Shown: piece by piece, positions 1 to 24,335 of the stretch
Layout of the letters: the number at the start of each line of letters is the position of its first letter
Position numbering within the stretch: the first letter of the stretch is position 1
Assembly (NCBI GenBank): GCA_021292165.1
Contig: JAHFWL010000962.1
Span: forward strand, 1-64,000
Reading direction: 5' to 3'
Length of the DNA stretch: 64,000 nt
Origin: Shinisaurus crocodilurus
Lineage: Eukaryota > Chordata > Lepidosauria > Squamata > Shinisauridae
Translations under genes and position numbers: made by a program
The notes under the pieces: generated by a model
What the model saw: the letters and a program-made list of their open reading frames with translations, nothing else
Database searches by the model: none
What the model was told of the DNA's origin: nothing

Positions 1-4
1 ACAG

Positions 5-13150
<13,146 letters not shown>

Positions 13151-13240
13151 GGACGTTTGGAACTCCCAGGCTGAGCTGAAGCAGTGTTTAGCCTCTGGCA
13201 CCTTTCTCTGAATACGATGTAGCGTGAATATAGTGTCATT

Positions 13241-13246
13241 AATAAA
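13241..13246 (+). terminator. MYH6: MYH6 poly(A) signal
   Basis: AATAAA about 90 bp after the stop, giving the short 3' UTR usual for sarcomeric myosins. A T/G-poor but plausible cleavage region follows. Confidence 0.85.
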
Positions 13247-14941
13247 AGTTGAAGAGCAAATGTCATCCTCCCCAGACACTTCCATTGCCCACCTGCTGAA
13301 CAGACAGCGTAAGGTTGCCTTTAACAGTCTCCCAAGAGGCAGATGTTTAACAGGTAGAGATTTCCCCCATCACGTGTTGAATGCCTGCCTATTATGAAAC
13401 TATTAAAGGCACAGGAGCCCTCCTAGAAGGAAAAACAGTACAGCAACTTGAAATCCACCAATCTTGCAAAGAAACTGGCCCAGATACAGACAGTTAGCTT
13501 ATTTGTTGTTTAAAAGGGACACTTGTTATATTACCAGACATGGGCCTTAATCCAGTTTTCCGAGCAAAGTAGCCTCTATTCCTATGGATCTCACTTGCGC
13601 CCTCCAGTGGTCACATTGAACATCTGCATGCGATGTTGGCATCGAAGGGTCTCCTGCAGGGTTTATCTGCTGCCTTGTGGCGCAACCCCGTGGCCAGTGT
13701 GGAAAATGGCAGCCAGATTTTTTGGAAGCCTCGGATGGGATCGCTGATTTTGCACACGCACACCCTGCCCTGCTGCTGCGGCTGAATTTGCAATGGTGGG
13801 CAGTTAAAAGGGGGGGGGGAGACACAATTCTGCTTGTAAACAAAGTGTGTGCGCCCCACGTGCCTTGTTTACTTGCGAAACTGTTGGCTTTTTTGCTGCC
13901 ACGGCAAATTCAGCAGCAGCGGGAAGGGGTTCCAGGGGCGATGCGGTCCCCCAGCTCCCGGAGGCTGCCCGCCCCACATAGAGTCTATGTACATTCCCTC
14001 ATGCGCACGTACAGATCTTTGCGCATCGTCGGACACACACGGCCTCGTGCGCACCCATTTTGCATCTCCCGCTCCTGTGCGGACATATAAAGGCCACTGT
14101 ACCATATTAAAAAGCACCTTTAATCTTGTCTCCCCAGCAAATTAAATACGGAACCATCCTTGGGCCAAACCCAGGGTCCACGTCCTCCAAAACATTCCAG
14201 GTTGATGGGGGACATGGAGGGAGGAAAGGGTCTGTTCCGGAAGGATACCAGTTCAAAGTGGACCTTCACTCCCATAGATGGCGGGAGGAGGGGTTACTGG
14301 GCCACGGCTGGAATATTGCAGTGGCTGGACTCAAGGTGGAGGAGCGCGGTCAGATGATCCGATCATCCGAGCGAGTGGGGTGCGCCAAGGCAGCTGTGCG
14401 GGCGGAGGGCCAGGAGGAGAGACCCGTGCGGGGTAGCGGCGGCGGCGGCGGCGGCGGCTCTGCGTTCATAGCTTCTGCCCGCAGGGGTGTGTGTGTGTGT
14501 CGGTTTCCCTCAGCCGAGATCTGGGTCTGGAAGAGAAAGATTCAAAGAGGGCATTTGCCCGTTTGGGCTACCAGGGGGGGATCATCAGAGGGCAGAAAAA
14601 TGTGTTCATCGTTTAATATTATGGTTTAAAGCAGCTTCCCCCCCCAGCCTGGTGCCCTCTGGGTGTGTCGGCTGGGTGGGGGATGCTGGGAGCTGTAGTC
14701 CGACACACACCCAAAGGGCACCAGGCCAGGAACGGCTGTTTTAAAAGTCCGACCCTTCTTCTCTCTATCCCCTTGGCAGAAACGCCGATCCACGCCCTGG
14801 TCATGTCTGCTCTAGACCACTGCAGTCTCCTCCTCTCCGGCCTTCCCTTGTCTCACCGTGGGGGTCCCCGTTCACTTCTCCCGTCACTCTGATCCTGGGA
14901 CGCTCCCCCTTAGCTCCCCCCCTAGTCCTCATGCCCTGTTG

Positions 14942-15076
14942 CAGTGTTCTCCAACCTTGGGTCCCCGGATGTTTTTGGCCTGCAACTCCCAGCATGCCCC
15001 AGCCAGCGTAGCTGGCTGGGGCATGCTGGGAGTTGTAGGCCAAAAACATCCGGGGACCCAAGGTTGGAGAACACTG
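14942..15076. mobile_element. hAT foldback MITE (family B)
   Basis: Almost perfect inverted repeat from CAGTGTTCTCCAACCTTGG to its complement. The 8-bp flanks are ccctgttg and ccctattg (one mismatch). Core stem: ACTCCCAGCATGCCCCAGCC. Confidence 0.9.
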
Positions 15077-15401
15077 CCCTATTGGAACTCAGCCTCCAAA
15101 TCGGGGGGTGCTTCCAGTCAGTTGGGCTCTTAACGCGAACCCTTAGAAGGCATCATGCCGCTATTCCATCTTTTCCTCCTTCGAAAAGCCGCGGGGAAAA
15201 CACGGTGGGGGGGTTTTTTTACGCATCGTAGACACCATTGCCTGGACGCCCCTGTAAAATTCTGCAAATGAGGCAGGATGACAGCACTAGAAAAAGCCTC
15301 ATCCAGAAGCGTCTCGGTCAATCCCAAGAATGTGTAAACTGAAACAACTGCCGATCGCTTTAACCCTGCCTCTGTTTTCCCTGGATTGGACCCAGGCTTT
15401 G

Positions 15402-15500
15402 TCCTACTCAGAGTAGACCCACCAAAGTCAATGGGACTTAAGCTAGGCATGACTATCTTGAGTCCCGTTGATTTCAGTGGGTCTACTCCAGGAGTAGGCA
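15402..15500. mobile_element. Palindromic MITE of the 'ctactcagagtagaccc' type
   Basis: Left arm ctactcagagtagaccc...tcaatgggacttaag pairs with the right arm agtcccgttgatttcagtgg gtctactc. No coding capacity. Confidence 0.65.
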
Positions 15501-15532
15501 AGCTGGTGCTGCCCAAATGTTTTGTACTACAG

Positions 15533-15776
15533 TAATACCTTGGATTGCAAGTAACTTGGTTTGAGAGCGTTTTGCAAGACAAGCCAATTTTTAAATATGT
15601 ATTTAATTTTTTTTGACTTGATATACAAGCGACGTCTTGCAATACAAGTACTGTAGTACTTAAAAATCTCTGTACAAATTTTTTTTGGGGGGGATTTCGT
15701 TTTGATATAAGAGTGTTTTGGATTACAAGCACGTTTCCAGAACGAATTATGCTCTCAATCCAAGGCATGACTGTAC
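15533..15776 (+). mobile_element. mariner/Tigger-like MITE, copy 2
   Basis: Same termini and interior as 8711-8969, with a deletion of about 12 bp near 15660. Confidence 0.8.
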
Positions 15777-15799
15777 ATGTTTTGGTCTATTCTAAATAT

Positions 15800-15916
15800 G
15801 ACTCAATCCTATGCAAGTTTAGACCGAAAGCAGGCCCACAACTCCCAGCATGTCCAGGCACGCTGGGAGTTGTGGGCCTTCTTTCGGTCTAAACTTGCAC
15901 AGCATTGCGCCTTAAG
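15800..15916. mobile_element. TTAA-type foldback MITE (family A)
   Basis: Arms 'caatcctatgcaagtttaga' and its complement, ending gcgccTTAA. It has the same hairpin core as family B but different ends. Confidence 0.8.
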
Positions 15917-16069
15917 GATCCGGCCCCCTGTAATCTCGCTGTGCACACGGCTGGCGCATGTCCTCATCATTCCGCCCGCCACGAGGGTCCATTTGGATCG
16001 CCGGCCTCCGGCCCCATCTGACCCACCACTGCGTCCGCCCCTGGGCGGTACCAGGACCCCAGCGCCTGC

Positions 16070-16162
16070 CTAGCTCCGCTCACCCTGGTCCGATCCCATT
16101 TCTGCCCTGTAGGTTTTGTAGGCGTCGAAGCAGAACACCGTGATGAGAATAAGGCTGAAGAC
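16070..16162 (-). CDS. CMTM5: CMTM5 coding exon 4 and stop
   Basis: Acceptor ttcaccag on the minus strand. Encodes VFSLILITVFCFDAYKTYR then a short polar tail ending GERS, stop TAG at 16072-16070. It is the last membrane helix and cytoplasmic tail. Confidence 0.93.
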   Translation of the reverse strand, partial: VFSLILITVFCFDAYKTYRAEMGSDQGERS

Positions 16163-19100
16163 CTGGTGAAAGACAAAAGGGCAGTGAGCGATACAGACGG
16201 GAGAAATGTGGATTGGGGGTGGGGTGGGGTGTTGAGTGCTGCATAGCATCCCACGTTTGGAGGAGGAGCGTTCCGGAATGGGCCAAATCTCTCTTGCCAA
16301 AGGACTCGGGGCCACGACAGAACCCGCACGCCTGGCGTTCAACCAACACAGTGGCCTCCCACAAACTGGTGCTCTGCAGATGCGTTGGACTATAGCAGGG
16401 ATGTTGAACCTCTTTCAGACCGAGGGCTGCATTCCATTTTGGAGAAGCACTCGGGGGCCACATTCCAGCGGTGGGAGGGCCCGTGGGCCAAGGAGGCGGG
16501 GCCAATGGCAAAAGGGGTGGAGCTAAAGTGCCACATATTTCATCCTAACGCTCTTACTGCCAATAACTAGGCCTTCGGAGAGGCATTTCAGCCTTTTAGA
16601 ATGTGGGGAAAACTGTGCAAATGCTGGGAAACCACCAACCCATCAGTGGTTGGGGGAAAGGGGGTGTACCCCTGGACTACAACAAGGACCAGTGTGGCAT
16701 AGTGGTTAGAGTGTTGGACTGGGACTGGGGAGACCCGAGTTCTAGTGCCCACTCGGCCATCAAGCTCACTGGGGGCCTTTGGACCAGTCACTGACTCTCA
16801 GCCTAACCTACCTCACAGGGTTGTCGTGAGGATAAAATGGAAAAGAGGAAGAGGACTATATAAGCCGCCCTTGGTTTCCTTGCAGGAATAAAGGTGGGAT
16901 TTAAATACAATATAATATAATACAATATAATATTGTGCGTGTATATATATATATTATAATAATATATAATATAATATAATGTAATATAATATAATAAAGA
17001 ATGAAAGAATGAAAGAAACTCCCAGCATCCCCCAGCCATCCAGAACCAGTGTGACGTAGTGGTTAGAGTGTTGGACTGGGACTTGGGAGATCCGGGTTCA
17101 AATCCCCACTGGGCCATGAAACTCACTGGGTGACTTTGGGCCAGTCACTGACTCTCAGCCTAACCTACCTCACAGGGTTGTTGTGAGGGTAAAATGGAGA
17201 GGAGGAGGAAGATTATGTAAGCCGCCTTGGGTTCCTTGCAGGAAAAAAGGCGGGGTATAAATATAATAAATAAATAAAATTAATTAAATAAATAAATAAA
17301 TAAATAAATCCAATACATTTGGATGGCTCCAGGATGTGGAAGGCTCTGCCCTGTGGATTAGTTTAGGTTTCCAAAAGGGGGAGGAGCTCTAATCGGGGGT
17401 GTGGCCAGGAAGGGAAGCGGTGCACAGAGAGCAGGCAGGAGGGCAACTCACAAAAGCGGACACCGCGGAGCCCTCGTGGCTGGCAGCAATGACCGCGAAG
17501 GCCACAACGATGAACACGATCGCGGCGCTGATGCAGCGAAGGAAGTCCTGCGGAGGGAGAGAGAAGGGTCACCGACGGCAGAGCTGCAGGGGAGCGGGCC
17601 AGCTGAACCGGTACCAGGAAGGGGCTAGAGGGCCCAGACGCGGCCGCGTTCCAAATCCCAGAATCCGGGATCTTCTGGCCAAAGTTGCCAACAGCCAGTC
17701 CCCAAGACAGAGGAAAAGCATCCTGCCAGTTAAAGCAGCTCCAGCGGGCAGACAAGTTTCAGTATTAGAGGCAAAGAAAGTCGCTACCACAAAATGTGTT
17801 ATTTATTTATCCTCTGTACCCCCTTTCTGGAACCAACCCAGGCAGTTTACAAAAATCCAGAAAACAAAATTCATAAACCAGCGAGGACATAGTAGAACAT
17901 TTAAAGCAACCTTAAATGAAAAGGGTGCATCTCGACACCCCCTCTTAAATACAGAGAGAGTGGGGACCAGTCGCAGCTCCACAGGGAGGGCGTTCCAAAG
18001 TTTGGGAGCAACACAGGAGAAAGCCCTTTCCTACATGCCCGACAAGCGAGCTTTGGCAAGCGAGGATGTCTTCCAAAGGGTCTCTCCTGCTGATCTTAGT
18101 CACCGAGCAGGTTCATACTGAGATAGGCGGTCCCTCAGATAGCCAAGCCTTAAGCCATTTAGAGCTTTAAAGGTTAAAAACCAACACCTTGAACTGAGAC
18201 TGGCAAACCATCGGCAACCAGTACAGATCTTTCAATATTGGGCTGATGCGATCACAATACACCACGCACCAGAGTTAGCAGCCTGGCCGCTGCATTTCGC
18301 AGCAACAACGGAAACTCCCAGACGCTCTTCAAGGGTAGCCCCACACAGAGCACATTGCAGTAGTCTAATTGTGATGTCAAGTGCACTTCAATGCACTTCA
18401 GGGCTGTTCAGTCAACGCCAACACCTTTTACAAAACGGGCACAAAAAAAAAAATTGGCCGTGGGGTTATAAAATGAAAGAGGAGTTTACCCACCAGGCAG
18501 GGCCAGTTGACACGGGTCAGGCGCTCATAGTAGTGCGTTGCTCGTAGTCCCAAGAACGCCAGCGTCACCAACACTTCCAGCAGGGCCGCACCCATGTAAG
18601 CCGAAATGGATGCTGTTAACAGCAAGAACACCAAGAAGCAGAGGCCCTGGGATGCAGAGAAGGGGAGGCACAAGGGGGATATGTGAGTGGAGCAGGTATC
18701 CATCCCAAGGTGTGTGTGTGTGTGTTATTTATACAGAAAATGTTCCCTGCCCATTGGGGGGGCGCGTGATCCCCTTTTCCAGCTCTTCACAGTTCCAGAC
18801 GGCATCTGACTGCAGAAAGGCTACGCACGCTTTAGCAGCATGGATCGATCTGGACCCATGGGCCAGGTTGGCTGCGGATGATGGGAGTTGTAGTTCAACA
18901 CGGCTGGAGGGTGTGTACGGCTGGTTCGAAAAGCCACATCCCGGGGCCTAGACTTGTGATGGCTGGCGCAAATTAGGAAGCCCTCGAAAAGCGAGTAGAA
19001 ACACCCATGCCCCCCCCCCTGAAAACAACCTTTCCTGAAAGCAAAAAAGGGGCGGTGCCGTGGGCATACAGTATATTTATTTAACTCAGCTGCATCCCGT

Positions 19101-19791
19101 GTTCTAGAATATGCCCGTAGGAGGATTTTTAACTCTTTGCCTGCAAACACTTGCTCTCACATCTGATGGAGGGTGTGAGAACCTCCCGCCGCGCCGCCAC
19201 CAACCACCCCATAACCCCTTCCCCATGACTGCCCCAGCCTTCAGATCACCCTCTTCTCCCCAGGTAAAAAGAAGTCACCCCACCCAGGGCCGTCCTCTCC
19301 CGAGTTGCCTGTGGCCGGTGGAAGGCAGGGAGGGTCTGAACGGGAGAAGATCAGAAGAGAAGAAGAGCAATGAAAGAGAGAAAATGAACCCGGCAAAGAA
19401 AGAAAAGTTAAGCTGGAAAGATGGGAGAGGCAGCAGGAAAGATGCAGAAGGGGGCGAGAAGGAGTGAACGGAGGAAAGTGAAAGAGGAAAGGAAGGAGGA
19501 GAACTAGTCTTCAGAAATGAATGACTCGAAGGGGGGGGGGGAGAGAAAGAGAGCTGCAGGAGAGGCAAAACAGTAACAGCAAACTTGAGAAAGAGTGAGG
19601 AAGGGGTGGATGAGTGGAAGAGAGCCGGAGATGGCGAGAAAGTGGAGTGGAAAAGGAGAGAGGCCGGCGGGCGCGGGGCGGGCGGGCGTTACCAGCTCTG
19701 CCTCCATCAGCACCCCCTTGGAGGAGGACAGGAATTCCTTGTCCAGGGCAAAGCCCCGCAGCCCCCCGGGCGCCTCTTCGTGCTCCCCCAT
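16070..19791 (-). CDS. CMTM5: CKLF-like MARVEL transmembrane domain protein 5
   Basis: Four-pass membrane protein of the chemokine-like-factor/MARVEL family, 146 residues from four coding exons (human is 156). Exons in order: 19791-19693, 18646-18494, 17547-17452, 16162-16070. The first, second and third junctions fall between codons. Diagnostic stretches are GFALDKEFLSSSKG before helix 1, TASISAYMGAALLE, YYERLTRVNWPCL, DFLRCISAA and FDAYKTYRAEM. Hydrophobic segments lie near residues 34-50, 54-68, 92-108 and 112-130. The start at 19789 is the first ATG in frame and gives an N-terminus somewhat shorter than human. It is convergent with MYH6 and next to IL25, as in human. The exact subcellular role in reptiles is unknown. 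Confidence 0.95.
16398..16660 (+). mobile_element. Degraded hAT-like non-autonomous element
   Basis: 'gcagggatgttgaacctctt...gagaggcatttcagccttttagaatg...ccaccaacccatcagtggt'. Same family as 1226, 49618, 52001 and 54052. Lies in CMTM5 intron 3. Confidence 0.7.
16686..16910 (+). mobile_element. tRNA-derived squamate SINE (Sauria/Squam1-like)
   Basis: tRNA-like head 'agtggttagagtgttggactggg', then the conserved body 'cactgactctcagcctaacc' and 'cacagggttgtcgtgagg', and the tail 'gccgcccttggtttccttgc'. An AT-rich simple repeat follows to 17000. Confidence 0.88.
17040..17308 (+). mobile_element. tRNA-derived squamate SINE (Sauria/Squam1-like)
   Basis: Nearly full length: 'accagtgtgacgtagtggtt' through 'ggcggggtataaatataa', ending in an AATA run (17270-17308). 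Confidence 0.9.
17452..17547 (-). CDS. CMTM5: CMTM5 coding exon 3
   Basis: 32 codons, DFLRCISAAIVFIVVAF through GSAVSAF, between acceptor ctccgcag and donor gtgagt. The third membrane helix. Confidence 0.95.
17798..18395 (-). mobile_element. Diverged L2-like LINE 3' fragment
   Basis: Read on the minus strand it aligns in order with the C-terminal part of the L2 copies at 20690 and 29203 (nearest blocks: attgcagtagtctaat, tagccccacac, cgttccaaag, ctcagatagcc). It has many stops. It sits in CMTM5 intron 2. Confidence 0.7.
18494..18646 (-). CDS. CMTM5: CMTM5 coding exon 2
   Basis: 51 codons, GLCFLVFLLLTASISAYMG through TRVNWPCL, acceptor gcatcccag and donor gtgggt. It covers the first two MARVEL helices. 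Confidence 0.96.
19693..19791 (-). CDS. CMTM5: CMTM5 coding exon 1
   Basis: 33 codons, MGEHEEAPGGLRGFALDK through GVLMEAEL, donor gtaacg. The ATG has G at -3 and G at +4, a good initiation context. Confidence 0.88.
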
Positions 19792-20620
19792 CCCGGCCGC
19801 TGCCTCCGAGCGCGGCCTCGGCTGCTGCTGCTACTGCTGCTACTGCTGGACTGGGGCGGGCGGGGTGGGGCGGGGGGGCGAAGAAGAAGAAGAAGAAGAG
19901 ATGAAAGGGGGCGTCTGTTCCAGTCCGCCTGGCACCCAGCCGGATCTCCACGCACGGTGCGCGGGGCGGGGGGGGGGGAGGAAACCGAAAGGGGGCTGGA
20001 GAGCGAGGCAGGGGGTGAAAGATGGAGAAAGGGGGCTGAAAGGGGAAAGCCGCGGGAAGGAGGGGGGGAATGAAAGAGGGAAAGGGGAAGTAGGGGGAAA
20101 GAGGAGTGAAAAGGCAGCTCAGAGAGGGTAAGAGGCTGTTGTTGGTCCTGGGGAGGAAATGGTTCAGGTCTGCTCTCTGGGCCACCCCCGCCCCACAAGC
20201 GCGTTTCCCCGCCCCCCGCCCCCCGCCCCCGATCAGGAAGGGGGTCTCGGTGGGTCTCTGCGTCCACCTGCCCCTTTCGCCGCCGCCCCATCCCGACCCC
20301 AGACAATGGGGGATTGTCCGGCAGGGCCAGGAGCGGCCGGCCCCGGGAGAACAAGGTCCCGATTGTCTGGGAGGCCGGAGAGAGCGAGAGGGCAGGACGG
20401 GCCACCACATTCCCCAGCAGCGGGACCCGCGCCGCGCTCCCCCGGGGCGCGGGGGAGGAGGAGGAGAAGCGGCGCGGGATCCGGAGCGGCGGTGCCGAAG
20501 TGGCCGCCAGGGGGCGGGAGAGCGCGGCGGGGAGAAGCGCAGCGGGCGGCTGCCTTGCGCCGGCCGAGACGCTGCACTTGCTCCCGCTAGGGGGCGCCCA
20601 AGAAGGACAACGTCACCCGT
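19792..20620 (-). promoter_or_regulatory. GC-rich CMTM5 upstream region (probable CpG-island promoter)
   Basis: From about 19.8 kb to 20.6 kb the DNA is GC- and CpG-rich, with long purine runs and GGCGGG boxes. Repeats begin only at 20.65 kb. Its place directly 5' of the first coding exon makes it the likely promoter. No TATA box stands out. Confidence 0.6.
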
Positions 20621-20689
20621 ATTTATTGGAAAGGGTTTTTTTTAAAAAATTGAAAATAAAATAGAACAAAATAGGACATGTTTATTTAT

Positions 20690-22140
20690 TTATTTATTTA
20701 TATTTATTATATTTATGAATCGCCCATCTGGCCAGACATCCGGCCACTCTGAGCGATGTACACTCCAATAAAACGCAAGAGGGAAACACACACACACAGT
20801 ATAAAACACAATTAAAAACAGTACAAAACTTAAAAATCCTAACCCACCCCATATTCCCACCTGAAAAGCCACGTTTTTAATGCCCAGCGGAAGCTAATCA
20901 AGGAAGGGGCATGGCGGAGGTCACTGGGGAGAGAGTTCCATAAATGGGGGGCTGCCACAGAAAAGGCCCTCCTCCTAGTCCCCACCAGCCTGGTTTCTCT
21001 GGCTGATGGGACAGAGAGAAAGCCATCCGTGGCGGATCTTGTTGAGCGGCCTGCTTGATGTTGCTGGAGGCGCTCCTTGAGATATACTGGACCGGAGCCG
21101 TACAGGGTTTTAAAGGTCAACGCCAACACCTTGAATTCGGCTCAGCAAACAACTGGTAGCCAGTGCAACTCTTTGAGCACTGAAGTGATGTGATCACGCC
21201 GGTGGCGGCCTTTAACCAGGCGAGCTGCTGCATTCTGTACCAGCTGCCAGGGCCGGTGCTACCATTAGGCCCACTAGGCAGCTGCCTAGGGCGCAGGGCT
21301 AAAGGGGGTGCCAGAAATAGGGAGGGAGGGCTCAAGTGGGAAGGGGGCGCGCTAAATATCTGATCTTGCCTAGGGCATCAAACTGCACCAAACTGCCTTG
21401 CACCGGGCCTGCCAGCTGCAACTTCCGAACCGTCTTCCAGGGTAACCCCACGTAGAGCGCATTACAGTAGTCCAGGCGAGAGGAGACCAAGGCATGAACC
21501 ACTGATGGGAGCAGGTGATTAGGAAGGTAGGGGCGCAACTGCCATATCAGATGGAGCTGAAACCCGCCCGGCTCACAGCTGACACCTGAGCCTCCATGGA
21601 CAGCTGGGAGTCTAGAATGACCCCCAAGCTTGCGGAGCTGGTCTTTCAGGGGTAGATGTACCCCATTCAGCACCAGGTCAACATCCCCTAACCTTCCCTT
21701 GTCCCCCACCAGCAGTACCTCGGTCTTGTCGGGGTTCAGCTTCAGCATGTTCCTTCCCATCCAGCCAGCCACTGACTCCAGGCACTTGGACAGGGTCTCA
21801 ACGGCCAACCTCGGTGAGGACTTGAAGGAGAGGTAGAGCTGCGTGTCATCCGCATACTGATGACACCGCACCCCAAACCTCCTGATGATAGCCCCCAGCG
21901 GCTTGAGGTAGATGTTGAATAGCATCGGGGAGAGGATGGAACCCTGCGGCACCCCACAAGTGAGCGGCTGAGGGTCCGAAGCCTCCTCCCCAAGAACTAC
22001 CCTCTGGTACCTTCCAGAGAGAAAGGACCGGAACCACTGCAATACAGTGCCTCCCAAGCCCTCCAGGCGCTCCAGGAGGATACCGTGGTCAACGGTATCA
22101 AAAGCCGCTGAGAGATCGAGGAGGACTAGAAAAGAGCATA
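20690..22140 (-). mobile_element. L2-clade LINE, 5'-truncated, with a nested hAT
   Basis: The minus strand encodes a reverse transcriptase segment (LDLSAAFDTVDHGILLERL, GVPQGSILSPMLFNIYL, YADDTQLYL), then the L2 C-terminal domain (TFKTLYGSGP, AAPHLWNSLPSDLRHAP) and a 3' UTR ending in an ATAAAT run. It is interrupted at 21248-21411. Premature stops make it inactive. Confidence 0.88.
21248..21411 (+). mobile_element. Short hAT element with perfect 8-bp target duplication
   Basis: CAGGGCCGGTGCTACC...GCACCGGGCCTG flanked by CCAGCTGC on both sides (21240-21247 and 21412-21419), inserted in the L2 LINE. Confidence 0.92.
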
Positions 22141-22430
22141 CAGTATATATATTTAGCTTCTTCGTAGACGGCAGACAAAATACAGCGGATGTAGCACAAG
22201 TGCAGCAAGTGGGGATGGTCAAAAGTAATGATCCGGACACATGAACACAGGTGGTGATACAGGCATGGAGAGCGGGGGGGGGGAGAGTAGGCTGGAAGGG
22301 GGATAATGTTCAAACTGGGAACTGGTGCTTCCCCTTGAGCTTCTGCCACAATCGACCATTTTTGTAAGGATCCGTGCGCAAGAGACAAAACTTGCTCCCT
22401 CGAACTCCTCTGCTGTTCCTTTGGCCTCTT

Positions 22431-22591
22431 TTCATAGATTTCATAGATCCTAGAGTTGGAAGGAGCCTACAAGGCTATCGAGTCCAACCCGCTGCTCAAT
22501 GCAGGAAACTAGAGGAGGGGTCTCCCATCCAAGGAATAACCAGGCCTGACCCTGCTTAGCTTTCCACGCTCAGACAAGCTGAGCCAGCGTG
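22431..22591 (-). mobile_element. 5S-rRNA-derived SINE
   Basis: Reverse-oriented copy of the element at 7531: gtctcccatccaag and ccctgcttagctttcc mark the 5S internal promoter. Confidence 0.85.
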
Positions 22592-23825
22592 AGCCACAGG
22601 CCTGTTCATAAATTAATTTATGTTTGAACAACATAAATTAATGCATTAAGAATTGAGAGCACCTTTGCAAATGAGTCCAGAGAAATTATTAGCCCAACCC
22701 TCTGTGCATGCCTAAATGAGGTAGCACAGTGATAGCCTGGGGGGGGGGGGCGGAAGGACCAACACCCTTCCAATTTAAAGTCCCCCTGCCTGGTTGCCTG
22801 GAGGAGATCCTTACCACAGGCTATCAGGCAAGTGGCCTTTCCCAAGTCCGCTTCAGAGCATGTAAAAATGGGTTGCAAAACCTTTTCTCAAGTGCTGCTT
22901 TATGGTTGCCAACTTTTTTTTTTTTTTAACTTTTCTGCAGGCCCCACACTCCAGTGCCTTTAAAGAGCGGCCAGCCTGATATTAATTAAGTAGCATTCCC
23001 CCCCCCCTGCCACCATGGAGATAAAGTAGCGGGGGGGGGAACTACATTGCTGCATCTCAGGCCTGGGGTTAGGGGCCCAGGAGCGGGGTGGGTCAGTGGG
23101 CGGCGAAGGGCTCCCGTGGAATCCAACACGACTTGTGTTGCCAAGCCTGGGAATCCAGCCATGGGGAAAGCTTTCATCGGCTGAGCAATCCTGCCCCCAC
23201 CCCACCCATGCTAATGTTCAAGGCAGAGGAGCGTTGGAGGAAGAAAAAGTTGGCAACCAACTTTTGGCGGCATGGGGCGGTGGCTGGCGAGTGCTTCAGG
23301 GGGAGAGACGCGGATTCACTCCACACCTTGATCCAGGTTTATTTGTGGTAGAATCCGATATCCTTCGGTGTGTATATCTGAACGTTACAATACAAGCCCG
23401 TGTGATTCAGACTTCTGTTTACACCACCGTGCAAGCTGGTCTCCCTGACCTCCCTCTACGGGTTGAAGTTTTGTAACACTGCAAAGGGATCTCGGGCAGA
23501 TTATCCCTTATCGTGATGATTATTTTACAAACTGATCTTCAAGGACCTTCAAGGGAAGCCATGACAGCTGCACTGATTCAAACTCAGTTATCCCTGGGCA
23601 CTTTGGCCTCGCATCGCAATTCACTTCCTGGTGGGGGGGTGGGAAGGGGGTGCCCGGGCACCCAGGTCACTTTTCTGGAAGTGACCCGGTACCATATCTT
23701 CCTAATTTTAGATCTGTGCAGGTAGCAGGCTCTGATCACTCGGTGGTGGGGAGAGAAACTTTGCACATTCTCAGAAGCACTCTTTTCCCCATCATCATCA
23801 TCATCATCATCATCATCTCATGATA
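22592..23825. other. Spacer downstream of IL25
   Basis: No gene and no repeat I can name. It contains homopolymer runs (G at 22740, C at 22999, G at 23032) and an ATC microsatellite at 23793-23818. Confidence 0.5.
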
Positions 23826-23843
23826 TTTATTATATTATTTATT
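23826..23843 (-). terminator. IL25: Probable IL25 poly(A) signals
   Basis: Two AATAAA hexamers on the minus strand (23831-23826 and 23843-23838), about 225-240 bp after the IL25 stop. The AT-rich setting makes chance occurrence possible. Confidence 0.5.
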
Positions 23844-24064
23844 ATTGTATTACTATTCCTCCTCCTCTCCCTTTCTCAGCCTCAGCCACAGTTTTGCTCT
23901 GGGGATCGTCTTCCCAATCCAAAGCCAAGGTCGCCCCCAGACGTAGCCACCGGCAGGGTGAGAGCATGATATGTCCAAAATGTACCCCCCCCAAATAACA
24001 CTGGGAACCCCAAGTTAAGCAGCATCTACCCTTCCCGCCACAGCACACCCCTCCCGTATGGCGT

Positions 24065-24335
24065 TCACGCTCCCCGAGCCGCCACGCACGTGCAGGATAC
24101 ATTCACAGGGACCCAACTCGGCTCCAGGTAGAACGCGTTGGGATTTGACTCGCAAGGCCTCCGGTACAAGACGAGGGTATGGGACGTGACCGGGACGGAG
24201 TTTCCGTTATATTCTGTGGCAGTGTAGATTTTTTTCTTGCCTTCCGAGGATGGATTTTTCAAGCCGATGCAGTTCATGCAGAGGCAGTGAGCCTGCTGGA
24301 GGCGCTGGGGGTAGCGGTCCTCGCGGAATTCTGTC
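24065..24335 (-). CDS. IL25: IL25 coding exon 3 and stop
   Basis: Acceptor cctccttttcag. Reads TEFREDRYPQRLQQAHCLC, then SHTLVLYRRPCES, then VPVNVSCTCVAARGA and TGA. This is the core of the IL-17 cystine knot. Confidence 0.92.

Larger units (their letters stand above)
13247..16069. other. Intergenic spacer between convergent MYH6 and CMTM5
   Basis: 13.3-14.6 kb shows no gene or recognisable repeat apart from a GGC run at 14439-14459. From 14.65 kb it is mostly transposon-derived: a hAT arm pair at 14650-14740, a hAT hairpin at 14942, a palindrome at 15402, a mariner MITE at 15533 and a TTAA-type hairpin at 15800. Confidence 0.6.

Noticed and set aside
19511..20410. 299-codon minus-strand frame upstream of CMTM5
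   Set aside because: Another frame through the CMTM5 first exon and its GC-rich promoter. It does not contain the conserved GFALDKEF sequence.
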